Positions 6,549 to 13,409 of a stretch of DNA of 14,151 bases are shown here, one piece after another. Each line of letters opens with the position of its first letter. Within the stretch, counting starts at the first letter, position 1. Origin of the DNA: SMWC01 sp963581225 (GTDB lineage Bacteria > Pseudomonadota > Gammaproteobacteria > Steroidobacterales > Rariloculaceae); NCBI GenBank assembly GCA_963581225.1, contig CAUZMW010000068.1, positions 1 through 14,151 on the forward strand, given 5' to 3'. The notes below the pieces were generated by a model. The model did not search any database. It was not told where the DNA came from and saw only the letters and a program-made list of their open reading frames with translations. The position numbers and the translations under genes are program-made.

Positions 6549-6886
6549 TCGACGAGTTCCACGAAGATCTCGATCTGCCCGCCGCAGGCGAGCCCGACTT
6601 CCCAGGCCTCATCGTCGGTGACCCCGAACTCGAGTAGGCGTGACTGCCCGTTCTCGATTACTTTTTTCGCCGCATGGATGACGGCGCCCTCTACACAGCC
6701 GCCGGAGACGGAGCCTTCGAATGCACCATCCGCAGCGATTACGAGATTGCTTCCGGCTGGGCGCGGCGAAGAGCCCCAGGTCTGTACGACCGTCGCCAGC
6801 GCGACCGACCTGCCTGCGTCATGCCAGGTCAACGCGGTAGTCAGGACGTCCTGAGGATCGAGTGGCTTTTGATCTGACGGGATCAT
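6545..6886 (-). CDS. XdhC/CoxI-family protein, short N-terminal half
   Basis: 113 residues matching the N-terminal XdhC_CoxI domain: LATVVQTWGSSPRPAGS (30-46), GSVSGGCVEGAVI (58-70) and WEVGLACGGQIEIFVE (95-110). Cys64 in SGGC and Cys101 in ACGG are the conserved cysteines, proposed in the family to hold the molybdenum cofactor. Many XdhC proteins fuse this domain to the Rossmann half; here it ends where the next gene begins with a 4-base overlap, a split seen in other bacteria and not evidence of a broken gene. CAGGAT about 8 bases upstream supports the ATG at 6886. Divergent from the MAPEG gene across 119 bases. Confidence 0.9.
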   Translation of the reverse strand: MIPSDQKPLDPQDVLTTALTWHDAGRSVALATVVQTWGSSPRPAGSNLVIAADGAFEGSVSGGCVEGAVIHAAKKVIENGQSRLLEFGVTDDEAWEVGLACGGQIEIFVELVE

Positions 6887-7005
6887 CGTCGTATCCTGAA
6901 ATGATTATCAGTCGTTAACGTAGCAGATCCCATGCCTCAACGGCACGCCGGACTGGTATCTTTGATGCTTGAAGGAGCCGGGTTCGGCAGCCAGAGGAGA
7001 ATGTA

Positions 7006-7401
7006 ATGATCACAATGAAATATACGGCGTTAGTCACGATCGCTGCGGTTATCTACACATTCTTGTTGAGCGCCCGCGTAGGTGGCGCTCGCGCTAAGTT
7101 GGGAGTCGACGCGCCGGCCATGTCCGGGCAACCGGATTTCGATAAAACCTTTCGTATTCATATGAATACGGTCGAGCAGCTCGTGTTGTTCGTCCCGGTG
7201 CTGTGGCTGGCGGCGGCTGTTGTCGGGGATCTGTGGGCTGCCGAGATCGGTGCAGTCTGGATCGTCGGTCGGGTGATCTACACAGTGGGTTACAGCAAAG
7301 AGGCGGCGAAACGCGGCCCTGGATTTCTGGTCACCATACTGCCGACAGCGGTTCTGACGGTTATCGCGCTGTGGGGCGTCATACAGGCCTTCATGGCCTA
7401 G
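7006..7401 (+). CDS. MAPEG-family integral membrane protein
   Basis: 131 residues with about four membrane segments (roughly 5-22, 58-75, 78-97 and 107-128). The motif FRIHMNTVEQLVLFVP (Arg50, His52, Asn54, Glu57) and GRVIYTVGY (88-96) are hallmarks of MAPEG proteins, which in eukaryotes include microsomal glutathione transferases and leukotriene synthases. Bacterial members are mostly uncharacterised, and some have glutathione transferase or peroxidase activity. AGAGGAGA (6993-7000) sits just ahead of the start. The ATG at 7001 is followed at once by TAA, so 7006 is the first usable start; ATG 7015 is an alternative. The next gene follows in the same direction after 76 bases. Confidence 0.87.
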   Translation: MITMKYTALVTIAAVIYTFLLSARVGGARAKLGVDAPAMSGQPDFDKTFRIHMNTVEQLVLFVPVLWLAAAVVGDLWAAEIGAVWIVGRVIYTVGYSKEAAKRGPGFLVTILPTAVLTVIALWGVIQAFMA

Positions 7402-7477
7402 AACCAATAGCCCTCGAGCGGCTACCGCGACAGTTTCTAGAAGCAGTTGATCAGTTACAAGGAGTGAGGAGAGTACG

Positions 7478-8728
7478 ATGGAATTTGATCCGAAATTAAC
7501 GCGAAGAGAGATCGTGAAATGGGGTTTGCTGTCCACGGGCGCGACCTTGAGTGCGCCGGTGCTCGCTCAGAATCTCGGGCCTGGTAATCGCTTTGTCGGT
7601 GACGTGGGTGGCCACGATGCCGAGAAGCTATATACCGGACATCCCGTCGTCGGAGGCGGGCAGATGGAGATCCGTCTGAATCAGTCGATTTATACGGATG
7701 ACCCGCACGAACTCGAAGTCGCTCAGCGTCTGGAGCCCTTCAATCCTCTGTCCTGGTACAACGAGTGGCGCCGTGTCGCGGATATAAACGAAGAGATAGC
7801 CCAAGGTTATTCGGAGCAGGGTTTGATGGCTTCGGCCAATCAATTCTATCTGCGAGCATTTCGGTTTCATCGCGCCTCCATTGTTTATCAGGAAGATACG
7901 GATGACACCATGATGCCCGGCTACATGAAGATGCGGGAGATGTTTGACAAGGCATGGGACGCGGATCCGCCGCCGATCGAGCGAATCACGGTCAACGTCG
8001 ACGGCAACCAGCTTAACGGATACTTCCGGAAGCCCGGCGGCCCCGAGGGGACGCGTTATCCGACCGTTATCGCGTATCTGGGTGCTGATTCCATGGCAGA
8101 AAGTACCGTTCTGGGGAGCGGCTCATACACCTCACGAGGCATGGCGGTACTAGTTGTCGATCTCCCCGGGCAAGGTGCGGCGAAGAGGCTCCAGCATTTG
8201 TACATGCCGCCGGATACGGAACGGCTCGTGTCGGATCTGATCGATTATCTCGAGACGCGACCTGACGTCGACGCTGACCGCATCGGTCTTCGTGGAATCA
8301 GCATGGGCGGCTATTCGGCGCCGCGAGCAGCCAGCGGAGACAGCCGGATCAAGGCCGTCTGGACATCCGCCGGATCCCACGACGTGCTCCGCGATCTGTT
8401 CGAATACTATCCCCCGATACAGGACCGGGTACGATGGATCATCGGCGCGGAAGATCTTGCCGATGCCAGGCGAAAACTCGTCGACTACACAATGGACGGC
8501 GTCGCACAGAAGATCGAGTGCCCAATGTTAATCGGGTACGGGCCGACCGATCGCATTATGAATCCGCAGGGCGCGTTGCGCCTCTATGAGGCGGCAGTCA
8601 ACTCTGATCGGCAGATGTGGTCTGATGCGGGTCATCCTCACCACGACGAGAAGTCAGGCGGGCCTCAAGACCTGCGGTTGCCGACCGCTCAGGATTGGGC
8701 GGCCAAGACGCTCGGCGCTATTGCCTGA
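7478..8728 (+). CDS. Tat-type secreted alpha/beta hydrolase (FrsA / dihydropseudooxynicotine-hydrolase-like)
   Basis: 416 residues. The leader LTRREIVKWG followed by a hydrophobic stretch and VLA (28-30) looks like a twin-arginine signal, which would mean export in folded form. A helical N-terminal region (about 60-165) precedes the catalytic domain. The triad is Ser275 in GISMG (strand LRGISMGGYS), Asp358 in GPTDRI and His386 in DAGHPHH. This architecture resembles FrsA-type esterases and 2,6-dihydropseudooxynicotine hydrolase, a C-C bond hydrolase, but cytosolic relatives lack a leader. GAGGAG (7466-7471) is well placed for the ATG. Substrate unknown: ester or C-C hydrolysis are both open. 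A strong hairpin overlaps the stop codon. Confidence 0.85.
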   Translation: MEFDPKLTRREIVKWGLLSTGATLSAPVLAQNLGPGNRFVGDVGGHDAEKLYTGHPVVGGGQMEIRLNQSIYTDDPHELEVAQRLEPFNPLSWYNEWRRVADINEEIAQGYSEQGLMASANQFYLRAFRFHRASIVYQEDTDDTMMPGYMKMREMFDKAWDADPPPIERITVNVDGNQLNGYFRKPGGPEGTRYPTVIAYLGADSMAESTVLGSGSYTSRGMAVLVVDLPGQGAAKRLQHLYMPPDTERLVSDLIDYLETRPDVDADRIGLRGISMGGYSAPRAASGDSRIKAVWTSAGSHDVLRDLFEYYPPIQDRVRWIIGAEDLADARRKLVDYTMDGVAQKIECPMLIGYGPTDRIMNPQGALRLYEAAVNSDRQMWSDAGHPHHDEKSGGPQDLRLPTAQDWAAKTLGAIA

Positions 8729-8755
8729 CGCGAGCAACGGCTTGCTCGGGTCAGG
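8724..8755 (+). terminator. Long hairpin overlapping the stop of the alpha/beta hydrolase
   Basis: Arms cctgac-g-cgagcaa and ttgctcg-g-gtcagg pair over 13 bp with one G/G mismatch, closed by a cggc tetraloop. The TGA stop (8726-8728) is inside the left arm. No T-run follows, so this is not a classical intrinsic terminator; it may stabilise the 3' end or assist termination in another way. Confidence 0.4.
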
Positions 8756-8869
8756 ACCCGATGGTGATGTCAGACGTGCCTTACGAGCCTTACGACTGTG
8801 TCGAGCTCAGCGGCGAGAACAATATCCGCCCGGAGTAGCGCTAAAAGGCACCTTTTACTTTCTGTAGGC

Positions 8870-9232
8870 ATGCTGACATTTTTCAATAGTCTTGCGCAGC
8901 GGCTCTATCGTCTCCGCGTTGTTCTATGGATCGTCGGCGCGACATCTACCGCGCTGTTCGGCGCCGCATTGTTCTCGTCGGGCGGTACGATCGATGCCGC
9001 CTATGCACTTGTGTCGCTGACGTTGCTGCTCTGGGCACTATGGTTACTCGCCGTCGCATACAGCTTCGTTGAGCCCGCGCCGGTGGTCGATTCCGGCGCT
9101 CGATTCTGGGCGAGAGCGAAGGTAAAGCTCCGGCGAGCGATGTTCTGGATCCTGGCCGTCGCCATGACCCTATTGTTCGTCCTGGCGCTCGTCATGACGA
9201 CTCGCGCGATTGGCATCGTGCTGGAGCGCTAA
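8870..9232 (+). CDS. Small integral membrane protein, three predicted membrane segments
   Basis: 120 residues from the ATG at 8870; a GTG at 8798 would add 24 residues with no membrane or signal character. Hydrophobic segments lie near 17-37, 43-66 and 91-112, joined by a basic loop (ARAKVKLRRA, 81-90), consistent with a three-pass inner-membrane protein. I do not recognise a family. No good ribosome site precedes the ATG, so the start is uncertain. Its stop overlaps the convergent sulfotransferase stop by 4 bases. The inverted repeat aaaagg-ca-cctttt (8843-8856) lies just upstream and could affect expression. Confidence 0.6.
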   Translation: MLTFFNSLAQRLYRLRVVLWIVGATSTALFGAALFSSGGTIDAAYALVSLTLLLWALWLLAVAYSFVEPAPVVDSGARFWARAKVKLRRAMFWILAVAMTLLFVLALVMTTRAIGIVLER

Positions 9233-10908
9233 GGATAGAGGCTCGGTAAGCGCTTGGCGCGATAGATATGCAGCCCGTATTCGGGTTCCTCCTCGAGAAT
9301 CGCTTCGAAGACGATCTCCGCGGGATCCGTATGGGTCAGTTCGAAGATTCGTGCCCAGCGTTTACGGTCGGGCGCATCCGAAGGAAGTCCGTCCGGCCCG
9401 GTCTCCCTGGCGCCGTCCGTCACGAGGATGTTGCCGGTGATGGGCAGCCAGTCGACATCACTGAGATAGCTAGAGTAAAAAGCGTCCTCGCCGGGGCCGC
9501 CGTAACTCCACGGCTGCGAGACCTCCATCGCCTCATCGTCCACCGCGTACTCGACCGCACGGCTGTAGCGATCCTCAACGGCCGGCTGTTCCTGAAACGC
9601 GCTGGCACGCGGCAGGCCATTGTCGAACAACATGATGCTGCCGGTACCCGAAAACGACGAGCCGTGTTGATGGTATTGCCACTCGATCTCACCGGTGGGT
9701 TGCAGCCGTTTCGAACTCCACGGTTCGTTCCAGTTGTCGGCGGTGCCTAGGAGCCAAATGAGATCGCTGGTTGCGAGATCGATTTTTACCAGAGCGTCCT
9801 GATGCCGTAACGACATGATGACGCTGTCGTCGGCAGGGTTGTACTCGAGTGCGTTGCTATGAGACCAATCGCGCAGCGGTGCGTCAGTCAGATCGCCATA
9901 GAGCGAGTTGTAGAAGCCACCGAACATCGAGTTATAGCCAATACGATGGGGATCGAGAATATCGAGAAGCTTGAATTGTCTGATGACGGTCCCATCGCGG
10001 GCGAACTCGACGACGACGTCGCCGACGACCGCAGCCCGCTCAGGCGCTGCGTCCGGGTCGGTGTCGCTGGAAGGGAAATCGTCCATCACGCGAAGTTCCG
10101 AACTCAGACCCAGAAAATTGCCGGACGGCAGTTCGATCACTTCGTGATGGAAGCTGTCGATAGCCACCGGTGTACTACCCGTCATGACTTCTTTCGGTGT
10201 ACCCGTCGCGTGCCACCGCTGTACGACATTGCCGAGCAGATCGATTTCGGTCAGTCGCCACATCTCTCCGGCTGGACTGTTTGTATAGAGGATATTGCCG
10301 TTGCTTAGTTGTCGAATGTCGTCGATCGCATCGTCGTCGTTTCGGTAAGACCAGACGATGTCGCCGCGATCGTCCATGATGACGATCAGTCCAAGCTTCT
10401 TTTCTCTACCGTCATCGCCCCACCATTTGACGTTGAACAGGTTGACGCCCGGCTCCATTCGCTCCGGGTCGCGAGTCGTGACGCGAATCGTCGGGAGCTC
10501 AAGCGGTACGGGAGGGGTCTCGTAGGTGATCGGATCGGCGTTGCTTTGATTGCCAGCGGCGTCCTCGGTGATCGCTGTTACCGCATGAGAGAGGCCGAAA
10601 CGCATACCGAGAACCATCGCCGAATGCTCGGTCTTCAACTCGTCGTCTGGTGCGACATCCCAGACTCTCTCGCCATCGTCGATTCGTACCGTCAGGCGAG
10701 TCGGTTCATCGGTACTTAATGTCAGCATGGCCGCCAAGGGAGACCGAGGATTGGCGTTGGCGAGTGTCGCGTTCGAGATCACCGGTGGTGTGTTGTCTCC
10801 GCCATCATTCCTGTCATCGGTAGTGGTGGGTGGCGGCGACTCGCAGCCCGTAAGCAGGCCCGTTGTGGCAACGATTAAGCCAACAGTCGATATGATCGAG
10901 CGGCGAAT
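9229..10908 (-). CDS. Lipoprotein aryl-sulfate sulfotransferase (AssT-like), probable ATT start
   Basis: 559 residues if read from ATT at 10908. AssT enzymes move sulfate from one phenolic sulfate ester to another phenol, without PAPS, via a sulfo-histidine. In this numbering FHHEVIELPSG gives His254/255, DWSHSNALEYN gives His350 and Asn352, SLRHQ gives Arg368, and QHG gives His415. These correspond to E. coli AssT His252, His356, Asn358, Arg374 and His436 (recalled), with the His-to-Arg gap of 18 preserved. An Ig-like N-terminal domain (about 45-130) precedes the propeller. The first canonical start (GTG, 10782) would omit an in-frame lipoprotein signal ending LLTGC (Cys22). No ATG, GTG or TTG occurs in frame between it and the upstream stop at 11032, but AGGAG lies 10 bases before ATT. 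A sequencing or assembly error is the alternative. Confidence 0.85.
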   Translation of the reverse strand: MRRSIISTVGLIVATTGLLTGCESPPPTTTDDRNDGGDNTPPVISNATLANANPRSPLAAMLTLSTDEPTRLTVRIDDGERVWDVAPDDELKTEHSAMVLGMRFGLSHAVTAITEDAAGNQSNADPITYETPPVPLELPTIRVTTRDPERMEPGVNLFNVKWWGDDGREKKLGLIVIMDDRGDIVWSYRNDDDAIDDIRQLSNGNILYTNSPAGEMWRLTEIDLLGNVVQRWHATGTPKEVMTGSTPVAIDSFHHEVIELPSGNFLGLSSELRVMDDFPSSDTDPDAAPERAAVVGDVVVEFARDGTVIRQFKLLDILDPHRIGYNSMFGGFYNSLYGDLTDAPLRDWSHSNALEYNPADDSVIMSLRHQDALVKIDLATSDLIWLLGTADNWNEPWSSKRLQPTGEIEWQYHQHGSSFSGTGSIMLFDNGLPRASAFQEQPAVEDRYSRAVEYAVDDEAMEVSQPWSYGGPGEDAFYSSYLSDVDWLPITGNILVTDGARETGPDGLPSDAPDRKRWARIFELTHTDPAEIVFEAILEEEPEYGLHIYRAKRLPSLYP

Positions 10909-10918
10909 GTTCGTGAAT

Positions 10919-10923
10919 CTCCT
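10919..10923 (-). promoter_or_regulatory. Ribosome binding site supporting the ATT start of the sulfotransferase
   Basis: On the - strand the sequence reads AGGAG, then 10 bases, then ATT CGC CGC TCG. This is the only strong Shine-Dalgarno-like sequence upstream of the lipoprotein signal. It sets initiation at the ATT, giving a leader Met-Arg-Arg-Ser-Ile-Ile and so on up to Cys22. Confidence 0.5.
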
Positions 10924-11063
10924 GATGAGAAAACCGGAGTGGCGGCCGTTGATTCGAGTTTCTATCTTTAACGACCGCGGCCGGCAGAGCCAGTATAGCC
11001 CCTGAGATCGGGCTTCGGGCGATCCAGAGACTCAGGCGTATCGATTAGAGCGATCCGGGCTGC

Positions 11064-11092
11064 ATGACTCAGCCGACGCACCACAGTATGCT
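11064..11092 (+). promoter_or_regulatory. Candidate sigma-70 promoter for the M28 peptidase
   Basis: ATGACT (11064-11069) and TATGCT (11087-11092) are separated by 17 bases and each match four of six consensus bases. The predicted start of transcription falls about 20 bases before the ATG at 11120, leaving a short leader with GGAGA at 11111-11115. It lies in the gap shared with the divergent sulfotransferase gene. Confidence 0.3.
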
Positions 11093-11119
11093 GGCGCAGC
11101 GTCTTGGCTCGGAGAAACT

Positions 11120-13345
11120 ATGCGATTCCTTACCTTCTTGTTGACGCTGCTGTTGTTGAATGCCGTCGTGGCCCAGGAGCCCATCCGTGGTTTCTCCGAG
11201 GAAGCCGCGACTGTCCAACGTGCGCTCGAGGCCGGCTACGATTCAGCGCTGAGCGCGGAGGAAATGGACGGGTGGATGCAGCGCCTGTCGGCGAGACCGC
11301 ATCACGCGGGCTCCGTTGCGACCGAAGAGCACGCTGAGTTTCTGTCCGAACTGATGGAATCGTGGGGCTACGACGTCACGGTTGAGGAGTACGACATTCT
11401 CTTGCCGACGCCGAAAATCAGGGAGCTCGAGCTCACGGCGCCCACGACTTTCACAGCGACGTTGACCGAGATGCCGGTCGATGGAGATCCCAGCACGTTG
11501 CAATACGACGATCTGCTAGCACCGTATAACGCTTTCTCGATCGATGGCGAAGTAGAAGGCGAACTCGTATTCGTCAATTACGGTGTACCGGCGGACTACG
11601 ACATGCTTGAGCGTTACGGCATCGATGTCGCTGGCAAGATCGTTATCGTCAAATACGGCCAGTCCTGGCGTGGTATCAAGCCGAAGCTGGCGGCTGAGAA
11701 CGGCGCAATCGGCACGATCATCTATTCGGATCCCGCCGATGACGGCTATGCCGCCGGCGACGTGTATCCGGACGGCGCGTTCAAGAACGAGACCGCTGTG
11801 CAGCGTGGTTCCGTTATGGACATGCCGCTGTATCCCGGTGACATTCTGACGCCGGGTGTTGGCGCCACAGGTAATGTCGATCGTCTCGAGATCCAGGATG
11901 CTCCGACACTTACGAAGATTCCGGTGCTGCCGATCTCCTATCGCGATGCACTGCCGTTGCTGTCCGCGATCGGTGGCACTGTCGTACCCGAGGAATGGCG
12001 CGGCGCATTACCGATTACCTACCACCTCGGGCCGGGCCCGGCACGCGCTCGGCTGAAACTGGAATTCAACTGGGACCGAATTACGATCTATGACGTGATC
12101 GCGCGCCTGGAAGGCAGCGACTATCCGGACGAGTGGGTCATTCGCGGCAATCACTACGATGCGTGGAATCATGGCGCCGCGGACCCGATCTCGGGATTGG
12201 TCGCGATGCTGGCGGAAGCGAAGTCGGTGGCCGCGCTGGCGAATGCGGGGCAGAGACCGGCGCGAACGATCGTGTACGCCGCGTGGGATTCGGAAGAGCA
12301 GGGCCTGATTGGTTCCACCGAGTGGGTCGAGCACCACGCGGCCGAGCTGGATCGGCACGCGGTGGCCTACATCAACACGGACGGCAACGCGCGCGGGTTT
12401 ATCAACATCGCTGGAAGCCACACGTTGGAGCGGTTCTTCAATCAAATCGCGCGGGACGTTGTCGACCCGCAGACGGGCGTGTCCCTGGCGGATCGGCGCC
12501 GGGCACGAATGCTGGTTTCCGGTGACGAGACGCAGCGGCAGGAAGTTGCCGAGCGAGACGATCTCCGAATCGCAGCGCTCGGCTCCGGCTCCGACTACTC
12601 GCCGTTTCTACAACACCTGGGTATCGCATCGGTCCATCTGAGCTTTTCCGGCGAGGGGCCGGGCGGCAGTTATCACACGCTGTACGACACCTATGAACAC
12701 TACACGAGCTTTCGGGATCCGGGGCTCGTCTACAGCGACGCGCTCGCCCGGGTTGCGGGGCGCGCGACGTTGAGACTCGCCAACGCGCGCATCCTGCCGT
12801 TCGAGTTCACCGGGTTCACGGACACGATTGAACTGTATCTATCCGAGCTCGAAGAGCTTGCCGATGAGATGCGAACAGAAACGGCGCGTGTGAATGCACT
12901 GATCGATGATGGCATCTATGACATCGCACTGGATCCGACGAAACCGCTCGGACCTCCCAAAGCTGAGTCACCGGTACCGTATTTCAACTTTGCGCCGCTA
13001 AGTAATTCTCTGCAGCTGTTGCAGAACGCGGCTGCGTCTTTCGAACACGCGCTGGCGAATGGTGACGTTCGTGAGAATGAACTCGCGGAACTTAATGCGT
13101 TTCTATATTCCAGTGAGCGCCTGTTGACCAGGGAGGCAGGGCTAGAAGGTCGTCCGTGGTACAGGCATCATATCTACGCGCCTGGGTTCTATACGGGCTA
13201 CGGCGTTAAGACGATTCCCGGCGTTCGTGAGTCGATCGAACAGCGGAGCTTCGACGCCGTGGACTCGCAGATCGAGCTGGCGGCGAGCGTGCTGGGTGAT
13301 ATGGCTGAGCGTATCGAGATGGCGGCAGGTTACCTTGACCCGTGA
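11120..13345 (+). CDS. Secreted M28-family zinc peptidase, glutamate carboxypeptidase II-like
   Basis: 741 residues: Sec leader (1-18, VVA before Gln19), a PA-type insert (about 130-290), the M28 peptidase core and a C-terminal transferrin-receptor-like dimerisation domain (about 625-741). The two-zinc site is complete: His345 in GNHYDAW, Asp355 in AADPISG, Glu392-Glu393 in WDSEEQGLIGSTEW, Asp421 in INTDGN and His519 in YHTLYDTYE. Five are offset by exactly 32 and the last by 34 from human GCPII (recalled). Substrate-pocket residues differ: Arg210 is kept (Arg184), but Lys699 becomes Gly693, Asn257 aligns with Phe221, and Arg534/Arg536 become His506/Ser508. A Glu-specific carboxypeptidase is therefore doubtful; a broader exopeptidase is more likely. 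GGAGA sits 4 bases before the ATG. Divergent from the sulfotransferase. Confidence 0.92.
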   Translation: MRFLTFLLTLLLLNAVVAQEPIRGFSEEAATVQRALEAGYDSALSAEEMDGWMQRLSARPHHAGSVATEEHAEFLSELMESWGYDVTVEEYDILLPTPKIRELELTAPTTFTATLTEMPVDGDPSTLQYDDLLAPYNAFSIDGEVEGELVFVNYGVPADYDMLERYGIDVAGKIVIVKYGQSWRGIKPKLAAENGAIGTIIYSDPADDGYAAGDVYPDGAFKNETAVQRGSVMDMPLYPGDILTPGVGATGNVDRLEIQDAPTLTKIPVLPISYRDALPLLSAIGGTVVPEEWRGALPITYHLGPGPARARLKLEFNWDRITIYDVIARLEGSDYPDEWVIRGNHYDAWNHGAADPISGLVAMLAEAKSVAALANAGQRPARTIVYAAWDSEEQGLIGSTEWVEHHAAELDRHAVAYINTDGNARGFINIAGSHTLERFFNQIARDVVDPQTGVSLADRRRARMLVSGDETQRQEVAERDDLRIAALGSGSDYSPFLQHLGIASVHLSFSGEGPGGSYHTLYDTYEHYTSFRDPGLVYSDALARVAGRATLRLANARILPFEFTGFTDTIELYLSELEELADEMRTETARVNALIDDGIYDIALDPTKPLGPPKAESPVPYFNFAPLSNSLQLLQNAAASFEHALANGDVRENELAELNAFLYSSERLLTREAGLEGRPWYRHHIYAPGFYTGYGVKTIPGVRESIEQRSFDAVDSQIELAASVLGDMAERIEMAAGYLDP

Positions 13346-13409
13346 GGCCGGACCTATTGGGCCCTGAATTTACTCTTGGTGTGAGGCGGCGACAGCAGGA
13401 GAGATCTTC

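Noticed and set aside
8778..8795. Tandem 9-base repeat (gccttacga twice) before the small membrane gene
   Set aside because: Only two copies, no symmetry and no link to a motif; chance is the simplest reading.
9268..10719. Three consecutive + strand open frames (160, 149 and 136 codons) opposite the sulfotransferase
   Set aside because: They are antisense to a gene whose active-site motifs are all present, and their translations show no domain.
10727..11005. 92-codon + strand open frame over the sulfotransferase N-terminus
   Set aside because: It overlaps the lipoprotein leader and the Ig-like domain on the other strand, with no motif of its own.
11020..11055. Repeated gcgatcc between the sulfotransferase and M28 genes
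   Set aside because: Seven bases in two copies about 29 apart is weak, and no palindrome or known operator was recognised.
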